Source: Lysinibacillus pakistanensis
GTDB lineage: Bacteria; Bacillota; Bacilli; Bacillales_A; Planococcaceae
NCBI GenBank assembly: GCA_001312325.1
Contig: BBDJ01000018.1
Span: forward strand, 33,573-97,572
DNA: 64,000 nucleotides
Reading direction: 5' to 3'
The notes beneath the pieces were generated by a model. It worked only from the letters and a program-made list of their open reading frames with translations, was not told where the DNA came from and searched no databases. The position numbers were made by a program, and so were the translations under genes. Position 1 is the first letter of the stretch. Every line of letters begins with the position of its first letter. This document shows, piece after piece, positions 30,489 through 40,183 of this stretch.

Positions 30489-30531
30489 TAGAATCTTCAA
30501 TCTAATGAGGGATTGGGGATTCTATTTTTTT
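30489..30531 (+). terminator. Terminator after mqo
   Basis: TAGAATC-TTCAATC and GATTGGG-GATTCTA form a stem with an internal bulge and are followed by T7. Confidence 0.75.
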
Positions 30532-30801
30532 ATAGAAAAAAAGCTGTAATATAATCAATTATTTCTATTATATTAGAATGTACTGTAAATAATGACAAAT
30601 TTACAAATATTTAATACAAAAGTTGAATGAGCAACATTATTTCGGAGAAATATTCAACACTTAGGGTGCTAATTAAAGATGGAAATACCTAATATTTCTA
30701 TAGACTTTCATGAACTAGCCAGCTTATGCTATAAACCTTATGGACTGTTGTTTTCGCTAAAGTTGTTATCTATACTTTTCATAAAGAAAGGAATGGGATA
30801 G
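30532..30801. other. Intergenic region
   Basis: This is 270 bp of AT-rich sequence before the ankyrin gene; nothing beyond a probable promoter was seen. Confidence 0.3.
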
Positions 30802-31879
30802 ATGATTAACCTAAAAAAATATCGGTAAATTTCATGAACTACCAGAAATGGCAATGCATATATACAACGGAAATGTTCCAGCTTTATTGCTTGCCATTGA
30901 AGGGGGCTGGGATATTGAAGAGGACATTATATTAAGTCAACATATCTCATTAAGTCCATTAGATTTGTCGCTAAGGTTGCAGAGACTGAATGTGATAGGG
31001 CTGCTAGTAGAGCATGGTGTCAATTTGAATGTTAAAAATAATTCTGCCTTTTTGGTAGCTGTTCGTTATTGTAAAGAAGATGTAGTGCGTTATATTGTAA
31101 AGCATGGAGCGAAACTTGACATACTTAATCAGGTCGGGTCCAGCGCCTATTCACAGGCCTACTATGGTAATAAAAAAAATATTCCACTCATTCATGAGCT
31201 AGGTCTGGATATAAGACAGTACGGTGGTCCAGTATTGCGTCAGGCTGTGTCGAATCATGACATGAAGACAGTTACATATTTACTCGATCAAGGAGTGGAC
31301 ATTAATTATAATAAGCCAGATATGGTTTATCCTTATCAAGCAACCCCATTAACTGTGGCAACACGAATGGGGAATCTAACAATGGTGAAATACTTGGTTG
31401 AGCGTGGCGCAAACGTTACTTTAGCAGAAAAGGATGGCGAGCGTCCATATACGATTGCGGTGGGCCTTAAAAATACTATTTTGGCTGACTATTTGAAAGC
31501 ATTGGAGCCAGCCATGCTTCATGATTTAGAGAACAAAAAGTATGAGGTAAAGAAATATAAGTTGAGTGATGAACTGATTAGCTTTCTTACAGGAGAAGAG
31601 CTGCGACTAGAGCTAGATACCAATGATTACGACGTCAGATATATCGACTTTTTCACACTTACAGACACCATTGAAATGAAGGTTGGCCGTCAAAAGCTAC
31701 TACGTTTGTCTGCATATGTAGACAATTATTCTGATTTACAAATCGTATGGAATCCAAGGAAAAAGCAACTTGGCTGCTATGATGTGGAGCATCAAGAATA
31801 TGCTGATTTGTGTAGCTTTAAAGAATTTCTTGTAAATCCTGGAACATACGTGATCAATTTTCTTGAAGGAGAGCTGTAG
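30802..31879 (+). CDS. Ankyrin-repeat protein (one frameshift)
   Basis: This 358-residue protein has an N-terminal array of about five ankyrin repeats (LLVEHGVNLNVKNNSAFLVA; YLLDQGVDINYNK; TPLTVATRMGNLTMVKYLVE) and a C-terminal domain of about 120 residues that I do not recognise. There is no signal peptide, so it is a likely cytoplasmic protein-binding module. The true start is ATG 30802 (MINLKNIGKFHELPEM); the A7 at 30813-30819 must lose one base to join it to the main frame. Its partner is unknown. Confidence 0.85.
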
Positions 31880-31897
31880 ATTTATAAATTCTTAGAG

Positions 31898-31940
31898 GCC
31901 CATCTTTTATTATCAAACAAAAGATGGGCTTCTTTATTTT
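31898..31940 (+). terminator. Terminator after ankyrin gene
   Basis: GCCCATCTTTT and AAAAGATGGGC form a perfect 11-bp stem followed by a T-rich tail. Confidence 0.9.
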
Positions 31941-32024
31941 AAAATTTAAGCTTCGATAAACAGAATTGGATAGAGCGTTTGACATACATTGAACAAAAGA
32001 AAAGCAGTAGAGCTACGACAAGGG

Positions 32025-32220
32025 CTAGAGGAATACTGAAAGCGACTGGAAGTCAACGCCACTCCACAGGCTCATCCTGATTTGTTCAAGACCAATTGTT
32101 CGTAAGAGGCCACCTACTATTGATAATAATGCACTTAAAATCAAGCCAGCATAAAGGATTACTAATACAAGGAGGGCTAATGAGCAAAAAAAAGCTTTGT
32201 AGAATTTTTATAAATGTCAT
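32025..32220 (-). CDS. Small membrane protein downstream of bactofilin-like gene (one frameshift)
   Basis: This 64-residue protein begins MTFIKILQSFF and contains one or two hydrophobic segments (SLALLVLVILYAGLILSALL) before a short tail. The start ATG at 32220 overlaps the stop of the bactofilin-like gene as ATGA, which suggests translational coupling and joint function. An A8 run (plus strand 32186-32193) must be shortened for the frame to continue. The family is not recognised. Confidence 0.6.
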
Positions 32221-32877
32221 TCTTTTTCCCTCCGTATAATTTTTTGCACTTTTGAATTTGGAGCAATTGAATAGCTTTCCGTATAATAAAGTATTTTGAT
32301 TCTACAATTCTTCCCTACATTGACAACGTCTCCATCCACTATTTCTGCGTGCGTATACGACAGATGTACAATTTTCCCCTTTAGACAATTACAATTTAAC
32401 TTTTTCTTTAATAACGGAAATATGGAAATATTATCCTTACCTATTCGAATATCATCAGCACGTAGTTCTTTAATCTCACTTTCACCAGACAATTTTAAAG
32501 CGAAACTTTTAGCATTTATTTTTGCTGCTTTCACTATACCAATTACATCTACAGATTCGGCCTCTAAACTGTGTTCAATAGTTAACTTTCCAGAGCTATT
32601 TAGCTTTATTACTTTTCCATTGTTCAGTTTAAAGCTACCAGCACTCGTAATTTCGTTTATATCACAATAATCTTTTAATCTGCATGATCCTGAACTGTTT
32701 AAAATCTGTGCTGTTACAGGGGAATGAAAAGAACTATGTCCATGTGCTGAGATTTTTTTTCAGTCGTATTTCTTGATGTAAAGCAACAGCTCCCCGAATA
32801 TTTAATTGCTCACAGTCTGTAGCTAAGTCTTTAATGTTGCCATTAGTAAGGGTTACAGTGCGGAGTTTTTGAATCAA
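32217..32877 (-). CDS. Bactofilin-like polymer-forming protein (one frameshift)
   Basis: The repaired 219-residue protein is built from short beta-strand repeats of the bactofilin/YhbF type, which form cytoskeletal or membrane-associated polymers. The ending YTHAEIVDGDVVNVGKNCRI with KILYYTESYSIAPNSKVQKI resembles the C-terminal strand pattern of YhbE/YhbF-like proteins. TTG 32877 is the probable start behind GAGGTG. The T8 at 32753-32760 (plus strand) is overcalled. A small membrane protein is encoded immediately after it. A perfect 17-bp inverted repeat lies just upstream. Confidence 0.7.
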
Positions 32878-32898
32878 AAATATTCACCTCATTTTAAT

Positions 32899-32941
32899 TT
32901 AATTAATATATATTTCAATTATTAAAATATATATTAATTAA
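32899..32941. promoter_or_regulatory. Perfect 17-bp inverted repeat upstream of bactofilin-like gene
   Basis: TTAATTAATATATATTT (32899-32915) and AAATATATATTAATTAA (32925-32941) are exact inverted copies around CAATTATTA. It sits about 22 bp before the TTG start, so it overlaps the likely promoter. The AT-rich symmetry fits a MarR/TetR-type operator or a cruciform. Confidence 0.55.
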
Positions 32942-33057
32942 AGTATATGAAGCTCCCTTTTGTCAAGAACCAATCATTTACCTAAATCTACGCTAAATGA
33001 GTCCTTATAAATTTTCTAGGAAATACAAATTGGAAAGCCCTAAAATGAAATGATGTT

Positions 33058-33081
33058 AAAAATCATCAAGTGATGATTTTT
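33058..33081. promoter_or_regulatory. Upstream activator site for first sigma-54 promoter
   Basis: AAAAATCATCA and TGATGATTTTT are perfect 11-bp inverted arms separated by AG. The site ends 70 bp before the -24 GG of the promoter, the usual distance for an enhancer-binding protein. The 9-mer AAGTGATGA recurs in the second putative site at 40051-40059. Confidence 0.75.
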
Positions 33082-33148
33082 GCAAATATTTTTATGGGAC
33101 ATCTGTGTTATTAATCTAAATTTACTAACTATTCATCGCGGTTTAAAA

Positions 33149-33165
33149 TTGGCACGATTTTTGCA
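33149..33165 (+). promoter_or_regulatory. Sigma-54 (-24/-12) promoter 1
   Basis: TTGGCACGATTTTTGCA matches the consensus TGGCAC-N5-TTGCW with the exact 10-bp distance between GG and GC. It lies 34 bp upstream of the VOC gene and should drive the VOC-SDR-SDR-TRAP operon. Confidence 0.92.
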
Positions 33166-33198
33166 TGATATAAAAGTGAAGCGAAAGGGGGGATAAAT

Positions 33199-33658
33199 GT
33201 GAAGGGGAAAGTCACAGGTTTTATCCATAGTGGAATAACAGTAAAGGATTTAGAGATTTCTTTAGATTTTTATGTAAATAAGTTAGGTTTAGAATTAATT
33301 TCGAGACAAATTTCAAGTAATGAATATATTTCAGACATAGTTGAACTTGTCAATTTACAAGAGGTCAAAATTGCATTTATTAGAATTCCAGGAGGGAATG
33401 AAATAGAGTTACTTGAGTATGTAGGTATGGAAAGATATCCAGGCAATGTTCGTCCATGCGATTATGGATCGGGACATATTTGTCTAAAGGTTGAAGGAAT
33501 AGAAGAAATGTACGAGTATCTAAAATTGTCTGGAGTTCAATTTAGATCTAAAAAAAATTGTAGAAATTACATTAGGTGCAAATAAAGGATCAAAAGCAAT
33601 TTATATGTATGATCCGGATGGATATATTATTGAGCTGATGGAAAAGAGTACAAATTAA
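33199..33658 (+). CDS. VOC family protein (glyoxalase-like; one frameshift)
   Basis: This 152-residue vicinal-oxygen-chelate protein has two beta-alpha-beta-beta-beta modules. The metal-ligand pattern is present: His in FIHSGITVKDL, Glu in EIELLEYV, His in GSGHICLKV and Glu in YIIELME. Such proteins act as glyoxalases, epimerases or ring-cleaving dioxygenases; the precise reaction is unknown. GTG 33199 is the start. One A is to be removed from the A8 at 33550-33557. It is the first gene after sigma-54 promoter 1 and 31 bp before the first SDR gene. Confidence 0.85.
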
Positions 33659-33688
33659 TGAAAGCGAATTCAGTAGAGGGTGGAATCT

Positions 33689-34441
33689 ATGCAAAGTTTA
33701 CAAGGTAAAAAAGCAATACTTACAGGTGGCGTTCAAGGTCTCGGGTTAGCAATGGTAAAGGGGCTTTGTGAATATGGTGTTGAGGTTTGCATTATTGATT
33801 ACTCCAATGATGTAGAGAAGATTGCTAAAGATATGCAGAGTGAAGGATTTTCTGTATACGGGGTACGAGCTGATCTATCGAACCTAGAGAAAATTCCTGA
33901 AGTATTCCATGTAGCAGTCCAACTATTAGGTGGGGAGTTAGATATTCTTGTAAATAATGCCGGAATCCATAAACCGATGCCTGCGATTGATTTACCAATT
34001 GAGGACTTTCAAAAAATCATTGATGTTAATGTTACTGCAATATTCGAATTAAGTAGACTAGCATATCATGAAATGTTGAAAAAGGGCGCTGGGAAAATAG
34101 TCAATATTGCATCTGTATTAGCTGTACAGGGTGGTTATAATGCATCTGCCTATTCTGCAAGTAAAGGGGCGGTTGCCCAACTGACAAAATCATTATCCAA
34201 TGAATGGGCCAAAAAGGGTATTAATGTAAATGCAATTGCTCCTGGATATTATAATACAGCATTAAATCAATTTATTCTTGAAGATGAGTCAAGATATCAA
34301 TCACTAATTAGCCGTATACCTGCTGGACGCTTTGGAGAGCCGAATGAATTAGCAGGTGCTTTACAATTTTTATGCTCAGATAAATCAAACTATATCAATG
34401 GCATCCTCTTACCGGTAGACGGTGGGTTTTTAGGAAGATAA
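33689..34441 (+). CDS. Short-chain dehydrogenase/reductase 1
   Basis: This 250-residue classical SDR is of the gluconate 5-dehydrogenase / KduD type. The cofactor motif is TGGVQGLG, then NNAG, the catalytic Ser in NIASVLAVQ and the Tyr-Lys pair YSASK, with the C-terminal LPVDGG typical of this group. It probably oxidises a hydroxyl group of a hydroxy-acid or polyol with NAD. ATG 33689 follows AGAGGGTGG. The frame is intact. It is about as similar by eye to the third SDR (44873) as paralogues in one pathway would be. Confidence 0.9.
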   Translation: MQSLQGKKAILTGGVQGLGLAMVKGLCEYGVEVCIIDYSNDVEKIAKDMQSEGFSVYGVRADLSNLEKIPEVFHVAVQLLGGELDILVNNAGIHKPMPAIDLPIEDFQKIIDVNVTAIFELSRLAYHEMLKKGAGKIVNIASVLAVQGGYNASAYSASKGAVAQLTKSLSNEWAKKGINVNAIAPGYYNTALNQFILEDESRYQSLISRIPAGRFGEPNELAGALQFLCSDKSNYINGILLPVDGGFLGR

Positions 34442-34485
34442 AAGTTCGGTGGTTAAACGATAATCCCAAGAAAGTGAGCAATAAT

Positions 34486-35246
34486 ATGGAGTTGAATCTA
34501 GCTAGAAAAAAATGTATTGATTATTGGTGGTTCAAAAGGTATTGGACTGGAAATAGCAAAAAGGTTTATAGAAGAAAATGCAAACGTTTCAATTGTAGGT
34601 CGTTCTATAGATTATTTGAATGAAGCCAAACTGCAGTTAAAAAAATGTAACAACCTATCAATCTGATATTACGAATAATTATGAGCGTGAAGGTCTAATT
34701 GAAAAATACATATTAGATCATGATCATATCGATATATTGATAAATAATGCAGGGGGAAGTAATGGCTCTAGTATATTAGAAACACCCATGGAGAATTTCT
34801 ATGAAGCATTTGAATTAAATTACTTTTCGAGTGTACATCTTAGCAAATTGGTCCTTAAACATATGAAGAAACGAGGAAGTGGTAATATTATTAATATTTC
34901 TTCTATTTATGGTAGGGAAAGTGGAGGCAAGGCAACCTACAATAATGCAAAAGCAGCATTAATAAGTTTCACGAAAGCGTTAGCACACGAAGTCATTAAA
35001 TACGGTATAAGGGTTAATAGCATTGCGCCTGGTAGCGTTTATCATGAAAGTGGCGTTTGGGGAAGGTTAACTAGAGAGAATCCTAATAAGATTGAAGAGT
35101 TTGTAAAGAATGATATTCCAGCAGGTCGCTTTGGTAAACCAGAAGAAATTGCAGATGTAGTCGTTTATTTATCGTCTGAAAAAGCTTCTTGGATTGTTGG
35201 TGCAACCATCAATGTAGATGGTGGACAATCTAAAATGAATTTTTAA
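34486..35246 (+). CDS. Short-chain dehydrogenase/reductase 2 (two frameshifts)
   Basis: This is another classical SDR of 252 residues after repair: cofactor motif GGSKGIGLEIA, NNAG, catalytic Ser in NISSIYGRE, Tyr-Lys in YNNAK (the Tyr is in ATYNNAKAAL), and the ending NVDGGQSKM. It is less like SDR1 and SDR3 and more like 3-oxoacyl-ACP-reductase-type SDRs. The A7 runs at 34506-34512 and 34639-34645 are overcalled. The role in the pathway is a second oxidation or reduction step, by inference. The TRAP transporter follows 69 bp downstream. Confidence 0.88.
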
Positions 35247-35315
35247 ACCTGTAGAATTGAACAATAATTATCAAATCAATTGAACTAATTTTGTGAAAAG
35301 TAGGAGGCTTATACA

Positions 35316-36367
35316 ATGAAAAATAAAAAAAGTACTAAAGAAATTAATGTTTTCAATAATGGCGTTGTCGTTAATATTTTTAGCAGCGTGTTCAAGCAAT
35401 AGTGGAAAAGAATCAGCATCGAATGGTAAAGCAATTACGATAAAAATGGCAAACCAAGTCGATGCCAATAACTTTTTAAATTTAGGATATGAAAATTTTA
35501 AAGATACCATTGAAGAGAAAGGCAGTGGTGATGTAAAAGTTGAAATTTATAATGGTGGTACCTTAACTACTTCTGATGAAACAACAGCAGAATTATTACA
35601 AAACGGTACAATTCAATTGTCAACAACATCAGCATACGGTATTGCGAATTCAATTGGTGCAAATGCTTTTAATATTTTCGATGTACCTTTTTTATTTGAT
35701 AGCCGTGAACAGTTTTACACTTTCCTAGAGGGAGAATATGGTGACTTATTAAAGAAAGAAGTTGCTGATAAATCAAATATGTATTTGCTTGGATTCATTG
35801 ATTTAGGCTACTATAGCATTTTAAATGGTAAAACATCTGTTAAGGCACCATCAGATTTAAAAGGTTTAAAGATTAGAAGCTCATCTGCGAATTTACATTT
35901 AAGTACATTAAAGTCAATGAAAGCAAACCCAACACCAATGGCTTATAGTGAAGTGTTTACAGGGTTACAGCAAGGGACGATTGATGGTGTTTCTACAACA
36001 ACACCTTTAATTTACGGAGATCGCTTTTATGAAGTAAATAACCATTTTACAGCGACAAATCACATTTTATTATTACATGGTGTGTTGGTAAATAAGGATT
36101 TCTATGATGGTTTAAGCGAAGATATGAAAAAAAACGTTAGATGAATCTGTAGCTTCATATACAAAATATGCAATAGACCTTGTAACGAAAGCTGAAAAAG
36201 ATGCCATCGAAGGCTTAAAAGATAAAGGTGTAGATGTAGTTGAATTATCTGAAGAAGAGAGAAAGAAATTTAAAGAAGCAACATCAAATGTTGCCAAAGA
36301 AAACATGGATGCAATTGGTCAGGAAAATTATGATTTAGCTATTAAATTACTAGGGGAATTGAAATAA
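35316..36367 (+). CDS. dctP: TRAP transporter solute-binding lipoprotein DctP (two frameshifts)
   Basis: This is the extracytoplasmic binding protein of a tripartite ATP-independent periplasmic (TRAP) transporter. A signal peptide ends in the lipobox LAAC (about residues 21-24). The DctP fold shows FDVPFLFDSREQFY, and the carboxylate-binding signature region LKGLKIRSS then PMAYSEVFTGLQQGTIDGV. The conserved Arg in LKIRSS normally binds the substrate carboxylate, so the substrate is probably an organic acid. The A7 at 35325-35331 and A8 at 36127-36134 are overcalled; 349 residues. ATG 35316 follows GTAGGAGG. Confidence 0.93.
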
Positions 36368-36448
36368 TTTCCTGAGAAATAAAATTCAACATATTGCCCT
36401 TGTAATGAAACATTTTGAATTACAAGGGTACAAAGGGAGGGACAAGCA

Positions 36449-36933
36449 ATGGAGAAGCCTATGAAGAAACCAATTGAAGCTTATGCTAGCTTTGCAATTC
36501 TATTAATTATGACATTAGTCATGTTTGCAGCTGTGGTTTCAAGATATGTTTTTAACTCCTCAATTGTTTGGGCAGAAGAACTATCAAGATATTTGTTTGT
36601 TTGGTTTGTTTTTATTAGTGCAAGCTATGCTGTCATTACGAAAGCACATATTAGAGTAGAAGCATTGAATATGATTATTCCCAAAAAAAATTCGTCCATA
36701 TGTGAACTTGATAGGTAGTTTTGTATGGATGCTGTTCAGTTTATATATTTCGTATCTAGGCTTTCAATATGCATTTAATTTATATAAACAAAACGCAACC
36801 TCAGCAGCACTTAATTTACCAATGGGGGTAGTCTATTTAGGGATTCCAATTGGGTATTTTTTTAATGGCTATAAGAATTTTTGTAGTGGAGATATTAGAT
36901 GTTTTTGTAAAGAGAAAAGAGGGTGAGAAATAA
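36449..36933 (+). CDS. dctQ: TRAP transporter small membrane subunit DctQ (two frameshifts)
   Basis: This is the four-helix small integral membrane subunit of the TRAP transporter, 160 residues after repair. The motif ILLIMTLVMFAAVVSRYVFN followed by WAEELSRYLFVW is the classic DctQ signature. The A8 at 36683-36690 and T7 at 36857-36863 are overcalled. Its stop overlaps the dctM start (TAATG). Confidence 0.92.
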
Positions 36934-38225
36934 TGTTAGGGGCCATTGGAATTCTCACAATTGTATTTATTCTATGTCTATTAATAAATATCCCAATTGC
37001 AATTGCTTTAGCTATTTCTGCGTTAACTGTTGTTTTAATTGAAGGAACAATACCTATTTCATTTCTTATTCAAGCGACATTTACATCGAATGATTCGTTC
37101 TCATTATTAGCTGTACCATTTTTCATCTTAGCGGGTGAATTAATGAGTACAGGGGGGATTTCTAGAAGACTTATTGATTTCTTCAAATCAATGGTGGGCT
37201 CCTGGACAGGAAGCTTAGGTTTAATTACAATACTTGCAAGTTTAATTTTTGCAGCAATCTCTGGATCAGGTGCAGCAACGGTTGCTAGTATCGGCGGAAT
37301 TATGATACCACACATGATTAACAGTGGTTATAAGAAACCATACGCTGCAGCATTAACAGCAAGTGCAGGTGCCCTCGGTCCTATCATACCACCAAGTATT
37401 GTCTTTATTTTCTACGGGATCATGGCAGGGGTATCAATTAGTGATTTATTTATCGCTGGTATTGTCCCAGGTTTATTAATTGCAGTAATATTAATCATCA
37501 TTAACTATATTGTATGTAAAAAAAGAAGGCTATGTGGACCAACAACCAGAGGAAGAAAAAAATAGGTTTTTGGCGATCATTAAATGAAGCAAAGTTTGGA
37601 TTATTAGCCCTATTATTATTTTAGGCGGGATCTATGGTGGTATTGTCACGCCTACGGAAGCAGCGGTAGTAGCTGTTGTTTATAGCTTAATCGTAAGTAT
37701 ATTCATTTATAAGGAATTACGATTCAGTGATTTAATGGATGTATTTTTAAAAGCTGCCGTTACATCTGGCTCTGTCATGATTTTCGTTGGTACCGCAACG
37801 TTCTTCGGTAAAATTTTAACATTAGAGCAAGTGCCACAATATATAGCTAATGGTATTTCAGGCTTTACAACAAATCCGATTATCATTTTAGTGTTAATTA
37901 ACCTTTTCTTATTAGTTGTAGGAATGTTTATTGAAACTGTTGCAGCATTATTAATATTCGTCCCATTACTATTACCAATCGTTATACCTTTAGGAGTAGA
38001 TCCATTACATTTTGGGATGATCGTATGCTTTAACTTGACGTTAGGCTATTAACACCACCGTTGGGATTAAATCTGTTTATTGGGGCAAAAGTGGCAAATA
38101 TACGTTTTGAAGAAACCTTTAAACATTTAACCCCTATTTTAGTAGCGTTACTAATATTACTGGGCATCATTACATTTGTGCCTCAATTAACGTTATTTTT
38201 ACCACACTTATTATCTAGTAAATAA
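36933..38225 (+). CDS. dctM: TRAP transporter large permease subunit DctM (four frameshifts)
   Basis: This is the large membrane subunit, a sodium-coupled permease of about 12 helices, 430 residues after repair. Signature segments include AVPFFILAGELMSTGGISRR, AAISGSGAATVASIG and GALGPIIPPSIVFIFYG. Two A7 runs (37518-37524, 37556-37562) are one too long, and two C residues are missing (near 37610 in a CCCC and near 38045 in a CC), with compensating effect on length. It is the last gene of the sigma-54 operon, with a terminator at 38248. Confidence 0.93.
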
Positions 38226-38247
38226 TGATATTTGACCTCCAAAAATG

Positions 38248-38296
38248 AAAAAGTCGATTTGCCACAAAAAAATGTGATGCAAATCGACTTTTTTTA
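38248..38296. terminator. Bidirectional terminator after TRAP operon
   Basis: AAAAAGTCGATTTGC and GCAAATCGACTTTTT form a long perfect stem between the TRAP operon and the convergent activator gene. Confidence 0.92.
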
Positions 38297-38351
38297 ACTC
38301 TTCAAATCTAACAAAAGACAGATTTCTAATATAATAAAAAAAACAGGAGGT

Positions 38352-40015
38352 TTAAGAATGGTTCTCTATTTTATATTTTTGTAGCTTTCTTACAAGTGTG
38401 GACTGATCAATTTTTAATGCAATTGCTGCTTTTCTTATACTAGGATAAATTTTAATTGCTTCTCGAATAATACTTTCCTCAAACGATTCAATTTGATCCT
38501 TTAACGGTAAATGATGAGTTATTAAAGCATTGCTATTTGATACTTGAATGCTGCTATCGCTGTTTAAGTTTAATTCCCTTTGTAGATCATCCATTGTAAT
38601 CTCTGAATGTTGACTCATTAAAACAACTCGTTCTACGATGTTCTGTAACTCTCTGACATTCCCCGGCCATTTATAGTTTGCAAACGTTTCAAGCACTTCA
38701 GATGAAAAAGAACGGTTTAATCCATATTTAATGTTTAAATTATTCGTAAAATGATAAATAAGGGGAATGATATCCTCTACTCTTTGCTCAAGCGGTGGAA
38801 TTTTGATTGGAATAATATTAAGTCGATAATATAAATCCTCTCTAAATTTCATCTCTTCAATCATATCCGATAAATTCCTGTTTGTTGCAGCAATTACACG
38901 GACATCTACTTGAATAGGTGTTGTACCGCCAATTCTCACAACTTCTCGCTCTTGAAGAATACGTAATAGCTTTACTTGAAGCTGTAATGGCATTTCTCCA
39001 ATTTCATCTAAAAAGATTGTCCCATTATTAGCGGCCTCAAATAATCCAGCCTTGCCTTTTTTGGTAGCACCAGTAAAAGAACCTGATTCATATCCAAATA
39101 ATTCCGATTCAAGAAGAGATTCAGGGATGGCACCACAATTAATTTTTATCAATGGTCCGTCCTTGCGAATGCTATTTCGATGTATTAAATCTACTATTTT
39201 TTCTTTACCTACACCAGACGGCCCTTGAATTAATACGCCTGAATCAATTTGTGCAACTCTTAAAGCCCGGTCAATAACATCTTTCATTTGTGTAGAATGT
39301 GCAATAATTGAATATTTCGGGTCACTAATCCCTTTTAATTGTTGTAATTCTTCATGGATTCTTTGATTTTTGATTTCTAATTGTTGAATTTCTGTCTCTA
39401 AATTATTTAGCTGGGTTAGGTCACGAACATTATTCACAATTTTAATGATTTCGCCTTGCTTGTTTCTGATTGGAACGGCCGAAACTAAAACGCTTTTCCC
39501 TGTTTTAATCTTCTGACTTATTGTAATAGCACGATTCCCCTTGATAGCCTTCAACGATGCAGAAACATCAATAATTCCTTTGTCAACTAAGGATTGTAGG
39601 TTTTTTCCTATACAAAATTCAGTTGAAAGCTCTGTAATTCTTTCATAAGCAGGATTCTGATACATAATCTTCCCTTTGGCATCAGAAATAACAATGCCGT
39701 CGAACGATGAATTAATAACTTCATCAAGTTCTTTTTTTTAAATTATCCAATTTATCAATTTCTTGATTTAAGCTAACGGATTCTGTTAGAGGTAATAAAA
39801 AAAATTGTTAGCTTAGAAAAATCCCCAACATTGTTTAAAACATTTATTTCCAAGTTCGAATTCAACATACAAAAATACTTATAGCCATTAGAAACTTGTT
39901 TTTTTATATCATCAAAAAATTTTCATTAAGTCTTGGCAGTTTCATTACATACTAGAACATCTCTATTTTGATCCCACTCTATAACCCCAAGTAATTTTAA
40001 TTGATTGTAAAACAT
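38352..40015 (-). CDS. Sigma-54-dependent enhancer-binding activator (PAS, AAA+, Fis-type HTH; several frameshifts)
   Basis: This is the bacterial enhancer-binding protein expected to switch on both neighbouring sigma-54 promoters. It has an N-terminal sensory region of about 120 residues (unrecognised), a PAS domain (SSFDGIVISDAKGKIMYQNP), and an AAA+ domain with Walker A GPSGVGKE, GSFTGA (a variant of the sigma-54-contact loop GAFTGA), Walker B GTIFLDEIGEM and a C-terminal helix-turn-helix (SIRKAAIALKIDQSTLVRKL). The clean frame is 38352-39665. Upstream, an A8, a T8 and a compensated pair of indels near 39914-39928 must be repaired to reach ATG 40015 behind GGGGGAG; 553 residues. Confidence 0.9.
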
Positions 40016-40038
40016 TCATACTCCCCCTTAAGTAGACA

Positions 40039-40059
40039 TGATGTAATAATTCATCACTT
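40039..40059. promoter_or_regulatory. Putative activator site for second sigma-54 promoter
   Basis: TGATGTAATAATTCATCA has TGATG/CATCA inverted arms and, with the next three bases, contains on the minus strand the same AAGTGATGA as the site at 33058-33081. It ends about 72 bp before the -24 element of promoter 2, and lies in the divergent region in front of the activator gene. Confidence 0.6.
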
Positions 40060-40128
40060 GGGCACAATTATACATCATTTTTTTCTCCAGTTCGATGAGA
40101 AAATACTGGGTTTTTGCATCAATAAAAG

Positions 40129-40145
40129 TTGGCATGCTTTTTGCA
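40129..40145 (+). promoter_or_regulatory. Sigma-54 (-24/-12) promoter 2
   Basis: TTGGCATGCTTTTTGCA has the GG-N10-GC arrangement of sigma-54 promoters and lies 39 bp before the E1alpha gene. It should drive the dehydrogenase-complex operon. Confidence 0.92.
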
Positions 40146-40183
40146 TTAATTATTAATGTAAATATTTTTAGGAGGTTCTAAAT

